Assembly (NCBI GenBank): GCA_020633675.1
Contig: JACKDE010000002.1
Span: 496,001-560,000 of the forward strand
Reading direction: 5' to 3'
DNA from: Deferribacteres bacterium
Lineage (GTDB): Bacteria; Zhuqueibacterota; Zhuqueibacteria; Zhuqueibacterales; Geothermadaptataceae
Length of the DNA stretch: 64,000 nt
Of the stretch, positions 27,880-36,455 are shown piece by piece (within the stretch, counting starts at the first letter, position 1; each line of letters opens with the position of its first letter). The notes beneath the pieces are model-generated. The model ran no database searches and was not told the DNA's origin. It saw nothing but the letters and a program-made list of their open reading frames with translations. The position numbers were made by a program, and so were the translations under genes.

Positions 27880-28079
27880 TAAGAGCTTTTTGCTGCGAAT
27901 AAACACGAATGTGCACGAATAAAGAAATCAAAGCCATTCGAGACAATTCGCGTGGATTCGCGGCAAAAAGCATCGCATCTACGTAGAGATACAAAATTTT
28001 GCGTCTCTACAATGTGCGTCTCGCATGGGCATCGCCCATGTCAAAATTCGCGCATATTCGCACCATTCGCGGCAAAAAA
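27880..28079. repeat. Intergenic repeat cluster with palindromes
   Basis: This spacer between the FAD and GcvT-like genes contains several repeat-like pieces: a 28-bp palindrome at 27983-28010 (GTAGAGA, CAAAATTTTG core, TCTCTAC), a hairpin CATGGGC-ATC-GCCCATG at 28024-28040, and repeated ATTCGCGGCAAAAA segments at about 27957 and 28068. They look like decayed short interspersed elements, not genes. Confidence 0.65.
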
Positions 28080-29276
28080 TCAAAACGTGGCCCGCTTGCG
28101 CGGCGGGTCGTAAAAGGGCGTATTCGCCACCCGCGCCGGGGCTTTTTTGCGATGGTATTCGACCGTCACTTCCATCTCAATTTCAGTGCCAATTTTAGCG
28201 TGCTGCGCTTCGATGGTGCAGAGCGCCAGGTACTTTTTCAAAATCGGCGAAAAGGTGCTGGAAGTGACCTTGCCGATCTGCTTGCCGTTTTTGTAAATCG
28301 GCACGCCCTCGCGCGAGGCCCGACCAGTAATCTGCGGTGGCAAATCGAACTCGGCAAACAGCTTTTCCAACTCGGGCCAATCTATTTCCAACCCGGCAAA
28401 GGCCCACTGCGAGCCGCGCTGTTCTTCTTGCTGCAAGGCCTTTTTGCCGACAAAATCGCTTTTGTCGAGCTTGACCGCCCAGCCCAGCCCAACTTCGTAC
28501 GCTGACGAAAATTGCGGTGCAATCACGGCTTTGCGGCAGGAAAAATAGTCGACGTCCGCCAATAAAAAGCCCGCTTCCACCCGCGAAATATCGAGCGCCG
28601 CCAGCCCGGCCGGCAGCATGCCGTAGTTGTGTCCGGCGTCCATCAGCAAATCCCAAACTTTTTCGGCGTGCGTGCTGGCGCACCAGACTTCGTAGCCGAG
28701 GTCGCCGGTGTAGCCGGTGCGGGTGATTTCCACCGGTATACCTGCCATTTTGGTCTCCAGTTGCCGGAAAAACTTCAGCTTTTCGATCTCAGCGTGTGGC
28801 GCCAGTTTGCGCAAAATTTCCAGCGACAACGGCCCTTGCAGCGCTAACGCGCCAAGCTCGGCGGTGATATCGCGGACGCTGGCGTCGAAACCGAACGCGC
28901 AGTCCTCGAACCATTGCAAGTTCGGATCGGCCGCCGTAACGCGAAAACGGTCTTCAGCCAGCCGCGTCAAGGTGCCGTCATCGACGATTTTGCCGGCTTC
29001 GTTGCACCACGGCGTGTACAGTACCTGCCCGATGGCGCATTTCGATGCGTCGCGGGTGATGATGCGATCCACCACGGCCAGTGCTTCCGGCCCGCTGATT
29101 TCGTATTTAAAAAGTGGGGTGACATCGATCAGACCAGCGCTGTTGCGAATCGCCCAATACTCGCGTTCATGCGTCGGTTCGTAGGTGACGGCGGCGAGAT
29201 AGCCTGCCCAGTCGCGCCATTCGTGGCTTTTACACAGGGCGGCTGTGCGGGAGTGAAAGGGAGTCGGAATCGGCAC
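28080..29276 (-). CDS. GcvT-family aminomethyltransferase-like protein
   Basis: The 398-residue protein has the T-protein fold: ISGPEALAVVDRIITRD, LALQGPLSLEIL, the folate-site region GYTGDLGYEVW, and a C-terminal barrel with GKVTSSTFSPILKKYLAL. Glycine-cleavage T-protein transfers a methylene group to tetrahydrofolate, but no gcvH or gcvP is nearby and the C-terminus is longer than usual. A demethylase-type role with the neighbouring flavoproteins is possible. It uses a GTG start at 29276 with an AGGAAA site. Confidence 0.85.
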   Translation of the reverse strand: MPIPTPFHSRTAALCKSHEWRDWAGYLAAVTYEPTHEREYWAIRNSAGLIDVTPLFKYEISGPEALAVVDRIITRDASKCAIGQVLYTPWCNEAGKIVDDGTLTRLAEDRFRVTAADPNLQWFEDCAFGFDASVRDITAELGALALQGPLSLEILRKLAPHAEIEKLKFFRQLETKMAGIPVEITRTGYTGDLGYEVWCASTHAEKVWDLLMDAGHNYGMLPAGLAALDISRVEAGFLLADVDYFSCRKAVIAPQFSSAYEVGLGWAVKLDKSDFVGKKALQQEEQRGSQWAFAGLEIDWPELEKLFAEFDLPPQITGRASREGVPIYKNGKQIGKVTSSTFSPILKKYLALCTIEAQHAKIGTEIEMEVTVEYHRKKAPARVANTPFYDPPRKRATF

Positions 29277-29489
29277 GGGGATTTCCTTTGGTTTTTGACA
29301 AGATCAACGGGATTTGACTGGATCAAGGAGACAATTTAAGCACTTCGATGGAGGACGCAACGCATTTGCGCCGAAGTGTATATTTTAACGAGGAATCTGG
29401 GTGATGGAAAGATGGCGATATCTTCATCTGCTCTGCTCTGCAGAACGGCAGGATTTGCGGGGAGCATACACCTGCCTCCCCGCCAGCAT

Positions 29490-30362
29490 TTAGCGCGTAA
29501 TGTTTAACGTGCCGGAGCGGTCAAACGGCATCGAGATAGAGCCGAGGTTTGTCAGCGAGGTCGACATATCGAAATCGCCGGTAACGGTGTAATCAAAGCT
29601 TCCGTTTTGGGTGAGCAGATTGTAGAGCGTGCGCCCGGACTTCAGGAAGTTGAGCGACACCGGTATAGCGATTTGGTTGCTGGCTTTTTGGTTGATTTGA
29701 ATTTGATCGGTGGTCAGCCCGGTGGCGAACTCTTTGCCGTCAATCGAAATTTTGTAGTTGAGACGATTGAGCGTTGCTGAAAACGGATTGGGATTTTCCA
29801 GATTGAGATTGACCTGCAAATCCGCGCCGGTGAGGTTGAGCTTTTTCAATTTGATGTCGCCAATTGAGACTTTCGGCAATTTCAGCAGCGGCAGGCGTCC
29901 GGCTTTGCTGACCGGCACTTTGACCACGCCAAGAATCGGCAGATCGAAAGAAAAGCCGAGATCGAGCCGGTAGTCGGTGCTGTCGGCATCATTCAGACTC
30001 TGAAAGGTTTGATAAATTTTCGAGAACGTGAGGGTGAGCGGCAATTGAACCGTGTTGCTGCCATTGGCCGGAATGCTTTGCTTGTCGTTCTGCAAACCGC
30101 TGAGAAAGCTGTTCTGGTTGAGCTGCATGTCATAATCAAAGCCCGCCAGTGACACGCCGAAGGCATTGGGATTGTCGATACGAAGGTCGAAGAGCAAATC
30201 GACGCTGTCGAGAGAGAGTCCGGCGAGTTTGACGCCCTGAAATGAGACGTTGGGTTTGCTCGGCGCTTTCAGGTCTTTCAGGCCAGCGCAGCTCATAAAA
30301 AGTGGCAGGCTAAGCAAAATAGCAACGGCTGGCAATTTTTTCGAGAACGCAAATCTTTTCAT
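29490..30362 (-). CDS. LEA type 2 (WHy-domain) lipoprotein
   Basis: The 290-residue lipoprotein (LPLFMSC lipobox) contains two WHy/LEA-14 beta-sandwich domains, near residues 35-150 (LDLRIDNPNAFGVSLAGFDY) and 165-285 (VNLNLENPNPFSATLNRLNY). Bacterial LEA-14 proteins are linked to stress tolerance, but their biochemical role is not defined. ATG 30362 is supported by AAAGGA about 10 nt upstream; a longer in-frame start at 30509 would add unlikely sequence. Confidence 0.87.
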   Translation of the reverse strand: MKRFAFSKKLPAVAILLSLPLFMSCAGLKDLKAPSKPNVSFQGVKLAGLSLDSVDLLFDLRIDNPNAFGVSLAGFDYDMQLNQNSFLSGLQNDKQSIPANGSNTVQLPLTLTFSKIYQTFQSLNDADSTDYRLDLGFSFDLPILGVVKVPVSKAGRLPLLKLPKVSIGDIKLKKLNLTGADLQVNLNLENPNPFSATLNRLNYKISIDGKEFATGLTTDQIQINQKASNQIAIPVSLNFLKSGRTLYNLLTQNGSFDYTVTGDFDMSTSLTNLGSISMPFDRSGTLNITR

Positions 30363-30465
30363 TTGATACAAGTCCTTTGTCAAGCAATGAGATGGCATCT
30401 TAAAGGCAGAATGGTAGGGAGTTTTGGGCGGAAATGCAAGCGTGAAAATTTCAGTGCAGGGTAAA

Positions 30466-30506
30466 ACGAAAAAGGGATTGGCACAGTTTGACCATGCGAA
30501 TCCCTT
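30466..30506 (-). terminator. Terminator after the PspC-domain gene
   Basis: On the minus strand, AAGGGATT and AATCCCTT form an 8-bp stem with a loop of about 19 nt, followed by TTTCGTTTT. It lies about 30 bp after the PspC stop codon. Confidence 0.65.
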
Positions 30507-30536
30507 CAATTTAAGAACATCACCAGGTGGTGTGCA

Positions 30537-30740
30537 TTAGGCATCGTTGACGTAAATGTCTTCTGGCAAAATGACCCAGGCAGCAAGATAGACGATACCG
30601 AGCGGAAAAAATCCGGTCGCCAATGTCAGTACGACCAGCAGGATGCGAATCAGGTTCGGATCGAGGTTGTACATCTCGCCGAGGGCGCCACAAATACCAG
30701 CAACTTTTTTGTCTTTTGTGGATCTATAAAATTTGGTCAT
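30537..30740 (-). CDS. PspC domain protein
   Basis: The 67-residue protein matches the PspC domain closely: FYRSTKDKKVAGICGALGEMYNLD, then one hydrophobic segment (IRILLVVLTLATGFFPLGIVYLAAWVILP). PspC proteins sit in the inner membrane and, in enterobacteria, sense envelope stress; stand-alone short versions are common and their roles unclear. A GGAGG ribosome site lies 8 nt before the ATG. Confidence 0.92.
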   Translation of the reverse strand: MTKFYRSTKDKKVAGICGALGEMYNLDPNLIRILLVVLTLATGFFPLGIVYLAAWVILPEDIYVNDA

Positions 30741-31103
30741 GGATCAGCCTCCAATCAATAATGTGCAATTTCATGCGTGCTTTCATACGCGAAAGGATTT
30801 TGATTGTTACGCACTATTTTGAGCAGGGCACTTGATGCACCTGCAGGGCAATCGATTTTGCTTGCTGCAAATCCGTATCAACCACAATTGTGACAGCTTT
30901 TCGCAAAAGTACCTAAATTCACGCTTTGTGTCAAGCCGCTTGTGACTGACCGATTGAGCAGCGCCTTGCTTGTTTTTGAATCAAACTCTTTGCATTGCTG
31001 GTGCATTACATTATATTGAATGTGACGATCAGCATCCGGTGGTCGCATTGTGCCGCGCTGAGGATCAATCAGTTGCGGTTTTCCCGCAGAAAATGGGACC
31101 AAG
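30741..31103. other. Intergenic region with no gene seen
   Basis: This 363-bp divergent spacer between the PspC gene and the RsbW-like gene shows no convincing frame, RNA or repeat. It must hold promoters for both sides. Confidence 0.5.
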
Positions 31104-31526
31104 ATGAAGAACACTTTGACCATTCATATTCAAAATCGGCTGTCGGAACTGGAAAAAGTCAATCAACGCTTGCAGACTTTTTTCAACGCACATCCGCAGT
31201 CCATGCATGTGCGCAATGCCGTCCATTTGGCCATCGATGAGCTCATTTCCAACATCATCCTGCATGGCTATGCCGATCGGGCCGATCATCAAATCGAAAT
31301 TCGTGTCGCACTGGTCGAAGATCAACTTGTCGTAAAAATTGAGGATGACGCACGTCCGTTCAATCCACTTACTGCTCTCCCTGCCGATACAGAAAGTCCG
31401 CTCAGCGAACGGCCCATCGGGGGCCTGGGCATACATCTTGTGCGCAATCTCACGGATACGCTGCATTATGAGTATCGCAATCAACACAATGTGCTGACCC
31501 TGAAAATTGCTACGGAGGAGCCTTGA
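31104..31526 (+). CDS. RsbW-like anti-sigma factor/serine kinase (HATPase)
   Basis: The 140-residue protein is a GHKL ATPase of the RsbW/SpoIIAB type: N-box AIDELISNIILHGY, G1 box IEDDARPFNP, and G2 box GGLGIHLV. Such kinases bind a sigma factor or other partner and phosphorylate an STAS antagonist. The neighbouring gene, 1 bp downstream, encodes exactly such an STAS protein. No sigma factor gene lies adjacent, so the final target is unknown. Confidence 0.9.
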   Translation: MKNTLTIHIQNRLSELEKVNQRLQTFFNAHPQSMHVRNAVHLAIDELISNIILHGYADRADHQIEIRVALVEDQLVVKIEDDARPFNPLTALPADTESPLSERPIGGLGIHLVRNLTDTLHYEYRNQHNVLTLKIATEEP

Positions 31527-31527
31527 C

Positions 31528-31863
31528 ATGGAAATCAAAAAGGCCGAACAACATGATATTGTCGTGCTGGAACTGCATGGGCGACTCGATACCGCCACAG
31601 CGACTGCACTCGAACATGAATTTACACAACTGGTTGCTGGTTCGCGCACAAAAATTGTGGTCGATTTTGCGGAGGTGGTTTTCATGTCCAGCTCGGGACT
31701 GCGCACGTTGTTGCTGGCGGGCCGACAGATCAAAAATATCGGTGGCAAAATTGTGCTGTGTGCGTTGCAGGAACAGGTCAAAAATATTTTTGAAGTTGCT
31801 GGATTTTCAATGCTGTTTGAAGCATTTGCGACAAAGGCGCAAGCCATCGAAGCATTGCGCTAA
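31528..31863 (+). CDS. STAS-domain anti-sigma factor antagonist (RsbV-like)
   Basis: The 111-residue protein is a single STAS domain (LELHGRLDTATATALE, VVFMSSSGLRTLLLAGR) with serines in the loop where RsbV/SpoIIAA homologues are phosphorylated. ATG 31528 follows the kinase stop codon by one base, and its GGAGGAG ribosome site lies inside the kinase gene, so the pair is translationally linked. It should control the release of the kinase's partner by partner switching. Confidence 0.92.
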   Translation: MEIKKAEQHDIVVLELHGRLDTATATALEHEFTQLVAGSRTKIVVDFAEVVFMSSSGLRTLLLAGRQIKNIGGKIVLCALQEQVKNIFEVAGFSMLFEAFATKAQAIEALR

Positions 31864-32052
31864 ATTTTTACAAATTCAATTCACTGATTTGAGCGCGAGA
31901 TTTTGACATTTTGAGCTTAATTTCCCAAAAGTGCCTCTACCTGCATCGTCCGCCTCACGAAATCTGATACTGGCGCTGATACCTATCTTCTGCTTTCCAC
32001 AATCTCTTTTCTGACCTTGCGCGTTTCATCGATTAAAACAGGGGAGTGATCT

Positions 32053-32442
32053 ATGAAAAAGCTGATCGATATGGTTGTCCCGCATATTGGCCTTCAATTT
32101 GACTGGACACCCGTGACGCATTTTATTCGTGATTTGCTTTTCACTTACATTCTGTACCAGGTCGGCTACCGTGAGGCGCACGCGGCTTTTGCCACTATGC
32201 TGATAGCCGGATTTTGGGAAGCGGGTAACGGCGTGTGCTATAACCAGGATGGGGGCCATTGCCATTTTGATGTGCTGGATTTTCTACCGAGTGTATTTGC
32301 TGGTTTTCTCATGCTGGGCTTTTTAACGTCAAACTTTAATACAGGTATTGTGCTCACGCTCGCGACGGTTTACCTGGTGACTATTGTGGTCTTTTTGGCT
32401 TTGAACCTGGCGCTCGGCAGGAAGATCATTTTCAAGTATTAG
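32053..32442 (+). CDS. Unknown membrane protein
   Basis: The 129-residue protein has about three membrane segments (IRDLLFTYILYQVGY, LPSVFAGFLMLGFL, and ILTLATVYLVTIVVFLALNLAL) with a loop containing EAGNGVCYNQDGGHCHFDVLD. The His/Cys/Asp-rich loop could be a metal site. It has a good GGGGAG ribosome site 8 nt upstream. I do not recognise the family. Confidence 0.7.
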   Translation: MKKLIDMVVPHIGLQFDWTPVTHFIRDLLFTYILYQVGYREAHAAFATMLIAGFWEAGNGVCYNQDGGHCHFDVLDFLPSVFAGFLMLGFLTSNFNTGIVLTLATVYLVTIVVFLALNLALGRKIIFKY

Positions 32443-32548
32443 CCTGATTTTTCATGCCCGGACACGCACACACACACTTAGCCTTTTTCGCCAAGAAGTT
32501 TGACCCGCTTTTTAACATTTTTGCGAAAACGGTTTGAGGAGATGGAGC

Positions 32549-34780
32549 ATGAAAACACAAGTTAGAGTCGGCTTGTTAGTGACGCTGGTCGGTTTGGGAA
32601 TTCTTTGGTCGTGCGGTACGAAGAACGATGCTGACTTTTATGTATCTGCAGATATCGGCAACGATGCCTGGTCGGGCAGCCTGGCCGTGCCCAATGATGA
32701 TGCAACCGATGGGCCATTGCGCACGCTCGGAGCCGCCCAACAAGCAATCCGCCAGGCGCGGAAAAGCAATGCTTTGTCGGTAAAGGGCACCACGGTACGC
32801 ATCAGTGGTGGCACTTACTCTTTTACCAAAACGCTGCAATTTGACGAAGACGATTCCGGAACAGAAAGTGCGGCAATCGTGTGGCAAGCTGCGCCTGGCG
32901 AGACAGTCATTTTTAGCGGCGGCCTCGCTGTCGATCAGTTCGTTCCGGTCAGCAATCCGGCTGTCCTGAAACGTTTTGCAGCCGAAGCGCGCGACCATAT
33001 TTTGCAAGCGGATTTGCGGGCGCTTGGCCTGAACGAATTTGCCGAATTGAGCGAAAAAGATGGCCCGGGGCTGGAACTGTTTTTTGACCACCAGCGCATG
33101 CAACGTGCCCGTTATCCCAATGCTGGCTACCTGCTGATCGATGACGTACCGCAAAGTGGCGGGAAATTGATTCATGAAGGCAGTTGGCAGTGGCAACGCG
33201 ACGACATTCCCGTCGGTCGTCATTTTGGGCGCTTCACATTTTCGGAAGCACAGCCTGCACAGTGGCAGCCTGCCGACGATATTTGGTTGCAGGGCTATTT
33301 TTGCTGGGACTGGCGCGATGGCCTCCAGCGGGTCGCGCACATCGACCCGGACGACCGGCAAATATACCTCGCCCCACCTTACCACAACTATGGATTTAGT
33401 AAAAATCAGCGCTATTTTTTTCTGAATGTTTTGGAAGCGCTCGATCAACCCGGGGAGTGGTATCTTGATCGCGAGAAGGGCTTGCTTTATTTTTGGCCGC
33501 CAAAGTCGCTGACAGATGGCCCAGCGCAAGTATCACTGTTGCGCGGCCCGCTTGTGGCCCTGCGCAATGCTCGTCATTTGCGCTTCGAAAACATCATTTT
33601 TGAGCTCAGCCAAACCAATGCCATCGAAATATCCGGTGGCAATGATAATTTGATTGCAGGTTGCACGATTCGCAATGTTGGCGTTACTGGTATCTACGTC
33701 GATGGCGGCAAGCAACAGGGCATACTCAGCAGCAACATCTATCACACCGGCAGCGGTGCGGTGATTATGCTGAGCGGCGATCGCCCAACACTAACGCCAG
33801 GCAACAGCTTTGTTGACAATTGTCACATTTACGACATCGGTCAGGTGCGCAAGACAGCATGCCGTGCGGTGGATGTACACGGTGTTGGCAATCGTGTCGC
33901 CCACAATCTGATTCACGATGCGCCGGATGCTGGTATTTTTTACGGCGGCAACGAGATGGTGGTCGAATTCAACGAAATTCACAGCATCGCCAAGGAGAGC
34001 GATGATGTTGGCGCGACGTACTACGGCCGTGATTACACCATGCGTGGCAATGTTGTGCGCTACAACTATTTTCACCATTTGGAAAAGCCGATGCATGTTG
34101 GTGTGATGGCGGTATACCTCGACGATTTTGCCAGCGCTGCAACGATTTACGGCAATATTTTTTATAAAGCCGGGCGAGCAGTTTTTATGGGGGGCGGCCG
34201 TAGCCACACAATCGAAAACAACATTTTTATCGAATCGACACCTTCGGTTTTTCTTGATGCGCGCGGATTGGTGCGCAATACAGAATATTTTGATGGCCGA
34301 CTCACCACGCTTGTGGATCGCATGAAGGCGATGAATTATAGGCAGCCGCCCTTCAGCACTGCCTATCCGGAGTTGCTGACGCTGTACGATGACGATCCTG
34401 CGCGACCAAAATACAATCGTATTTTGCGCAACATATCGGTTGGCGGGCGCTGGCTTGACCTATACAGCGGCCTCGATCTTGATTTGCTCGAAATCACAGG
34501 CAATCTGATCGCTGATCCGGTGCTGTTTCGCACCAGCGAGGAAACAGGTGTGGAGACAGAGCATTTTGCTGAGTGGGATCGCGGACACGAAGCCACTGTG
34601 CAACAATTTGTGCAGCGCGGCAATGAAATTATTTCAGGTGATCCCGGTTTTGTCGACGCAGCCAATGCCGATTTTCGCTTGCGCGAGGATTCGCCCGCTC
34701 TACAATTGGGCTTCAAGCCGATTCCTGTGGAAAAGATCGGTTTGTACAAGGACCGCTACCGACGTGATTTGAAGAATTAG
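32549..34780 (+). CDS. Large right-handed beta-helix lipoprotein
   Basis: The 743-residue lipoprotein (GILWSC lipobox) begins with the DFYVSADIGNDAWSGS segment and DGPLRTLGAAQQAI, typical of secreted pectate-lyase-like beta-helix proteins. Parallel beta-helix repeats run from about residue 340 (RFENIIFELSQTNAIEIS, NLIAGCTIRNVGVTGIYV, GAVIMLSGD, and others). Related proteins cleave polysaccharides as lyases or glycosidases, but no catalytic residues can be assigned with confidence. ATG 32549 has GAGGAG about 9 nt upstream. A strong terminator follows. Confidence 0.85.
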   Translation: MKTQVRVGLLVTLVGLGILWSCGTKNDADFYVSADIGNDAWSGSLAVPNDDATDGPLRTLGAAQQAIRQARKSNALSVKGTTVRISGGTYSFTKTLQFDEDDSGTESAAIVWQAAPGETVIFSGGLAVDQFVPVSNPAVLKRFAAEARDHILQADLRALGLNEFAELSEKDGPGLELFFDHQRMQRARYPNAGYLLIDDVPQSGGKLIHEGSWQWQRDDIPVGRHFGRFTFSEAQPAQWQPADDIWLQGYFCWDWRDGLQRVAHIDPDDRQIYLAPPYHNYGFSKNQRYFFLNVLEALDQPGEWYLDREKGLLYFWPPKSLTDGPAQVSLLRGPLVALRNARHLRFENIIFELSQTNAIEISGGNDNLIAGCTIRNVGVTGIYVDGGKQQGILSSNIYHTGSGAVIMLSGDRPTLTPGNSFVDNCHIYDIGQVRKTACRAVDVHGVGNRVAHNLIHDAPDAGIFYGGNEMVVEFNEIHSIAKESDDVGATYYGRDYTMRGNVVRYNYFHHLEKPMHVGVMAVYLDDFASAATIYGNIFYKAGRAVFMGGGRSHTIENNIFIESTPSVFLDARGLVRNTEYFDGRLTTLVDRMKAMNYRQPPFSTAYPELLTLYDDDPARPKYNRILRNISVGGRWLDLYSGLDLDLLEITGNLIADPVLFRTSEETGVETEHFAEWDRGHEATVQQFVQRGNEIISGDPGFVDAANADFRLREDSPALQLGFKPIPVEKIGLYKDRYRRDLKN

Positions 34781-34802
34781 ATTGCAGATTTTTTTCATTT
34801 AA

Positions 34803-34828
34803 GGGGAATCTTCGGATTCCCTTTTTTT
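34803..34828 (+). terminator. Terminator with UUCG loop
   Basis: GGGAATC-TTCG-GATTCCC with a run of seven T residues directly after. It follows the beta-helix gene by about 23 bp. Confidence 0.93.
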
Positions 34829-34946
34829 ATGCGCCAGCGTAGCCACAGAACGCGCATGCCCGTGAACTACAGATTGATTTTGGGGATTGGAGTTGTTATC
34901 TTGCCGAAATTAACAAGGTAGAAAATTTTCTGATGGATATTCCCGA

Positions 34947-35657
34947 ATGATTGATCCTGCCCTGCTCTCTGCTGCACCGATTTGGTACGTGGTTTTCGTC
35001 TTCTCATTGACATGTCATGAAGCGGCGCACGCGTGGCTTGCCAAACGCGGTGGCGATGATACAGCTTACCTCGGTGGTCAGGTCACGCTCAATCCAGTGC
35101 CGCACATTCAACGCTCACCGTTTGGCACCGTTGTGGTGCCGCTGATTTCCTATCTTTATATGGGGTGGATGATCGGGTGGGCGAGTGCACCGTACGATCC
35201 GCACTGGCAACAGCGCTACCCGCATCGGGCCGCTTATATGGCGCTGGGGGGACCGGTTGCCAATTTTATTTTGGTTATTCTCGCCGGTGTGGGCATCAAA
35301 GTCGGGATGATGTTAGGGGTGTTTGCTGCGCCGAGCCGACTGACGGGTATCACCGACCTGGTTGCCGCGCCCGCTGGTGGTGCCGCGGCAACCGTTGCGC
35401 TGTTTTTAAGCATTATGTTTTGCCTGAATTTGCTGCTTGCCTTGTTTAATATGATTCCGGTACCGCCGCTGGATGGCCATACGGTGGTCGGCTTGTTTAT
35501 GAGCGAGAAAAACGCATTGCGATTTTATAATGCCACCCAAAATTCACCATTTGCCTTGCTGGGTATTTTTATCGCATGGAAAGTAATTGGCTATGTTTTT
35601 TGGCCAAGTATGAAATTTGCGCTCATGCTGCTTTACCCCGGTACAAACTATCAGTAG
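34947..35657 (+). CDS. Site-2 protease family (M50) membrane metalloprotease
   Basis: The 236-residue membrane protein has the zinc motif HEAAH at residues 24-28 in the first helix, and the second metal motif in FNMIPVPPLDG near residue 170, which together define M50/site-2 proteases. There is no PDZ domain, as in the Rip3-less short forms of the family. Substrates, probably membrane-bound regulators, are not known. The stop is only 3 bp from a long repeated sequence. Confidence 0.92.
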   Translation: MIDPALLSAAPIWYVVFVFSLTCHEAAHAWLAKRGGDDTAYLGGQVTLNPVPHIQRSPFGTVVVPLISYLYMGWMIGWASAPYDPHWQQRYPHRAAYMALGGPVANFILVILAGVGIKVGMMLGVFAAPSRLTGITDLVAAPAGGAAATVALFLSIMFCLNLLLALFNMIPVPPLDGHTVVGLFMSEKNALRFYNATQNSPFALLGIFIAWKVIGYVFWPSMKFALMLLYPGTNYQ

Positions 35658-35660
35658 TGC

Positions 35661-35871
35661 CCGTTGTGTGAATGAAATAAGCCGTTGGTGAGCACAAAAT
35701 GGCCCAAATTATCATGCCGGAGGCATCTATTTTGACGTTTCCGCGGAATCTAGCGAAGTTTCCTCACGATGCCAAGTAGATTCCTTCTGAATGACAAAGG
35801 TGCTATTTTTATATAAAAACAATGGTTTATCTATAAGGGTTATCGCAAAAACAATTCGCACAAAGCGTAAT
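35661..35871 (+). repeat. Copy 1 of a 210-bp dispersed repeat (repeat A)
   Basis: These 211 bases match the reverse complement of 53845-54054 closely along their full length (for example CCGTTGTG, AATAAGCCGTTG, GACGTTTCCGCGGAAT, CCTCACGATGCC, AACAATGGTTTATCTA). It contains an 89-bp palindrome-bounded core at 35709-35797. Frames inside (such as FAITLIDKPLF) are short and not convincing as genes. Confidence 0.85.
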
Positions 35872-36455
35872 AGTGCCTCCCTCAGGAAAATTTCGACGCG
35901 ATGGACATGCCCGGTTCCCACCTCAATTACATTCTCGAATGACGTATGCCTCTTTTTTCACAAAATTGAATGATGTGCCGATTTGATGTAACGTTTGCCG
36001 AATGCCAAACAGATCGCCATTATGGTAAAATGCAATTTCTTTTGTTTCTTGGCATGCTCTTTAGTTTAGCCAAATAACGATATTTCGTTGTTTTTGTCTA
36101 ATCAAGTTCTTTCCTGCTCGATAAAAGAGTGTGCAACACCGATAACAAGGCCTGGACTTGGAGAAGAATCAATGAGCGGCATAGTGTTTGCTAAAAGGCT
36201 GTCAACGCCGCTGCTGTGGAGCGTGAACAATATGTGCATCAATAAAAACAGCGCCAAATAAAATTAAATTCAACATGAGTTCGATATAAGCAAAATATCA
36301 GATTCTTCAGCCTGAGCAAAGTCAAAGGCGATCAGAAGCCCTTGTATTGCAAGCTCAAAATCTTCATGGTGAGCGGAGTCGAACTATGAAGATGATCCTC
36401 TTCGCAGACTGAAAATACTTTCTCGAACTCGCGTTAAAATCAAGCCGGAGACGCT
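35872..36455. other. Intergenic region with repeat B copy 1
   Basis: No gene was seen in this 584-bp stretch. It contains a 56-bp sequence at 36313-36368 that matches the reverse complement of 53780-53835, and a possible hairpin AACGA-TATT-TCGTT followed by a T-rich run near 36076-36095. GAGCGGAGTCGAAC at about 36372 resembles a further copy of the start of repeat B. Confidence 0.6.

Noticed and set aside
35727..35921. A 64-codon minus-strand frame with FAITLIDKPLF in repeat A
   Set aside because: The matching copy at 53845-54054 has indels that break the frame, so the conservation is at DNA level and not protein level.
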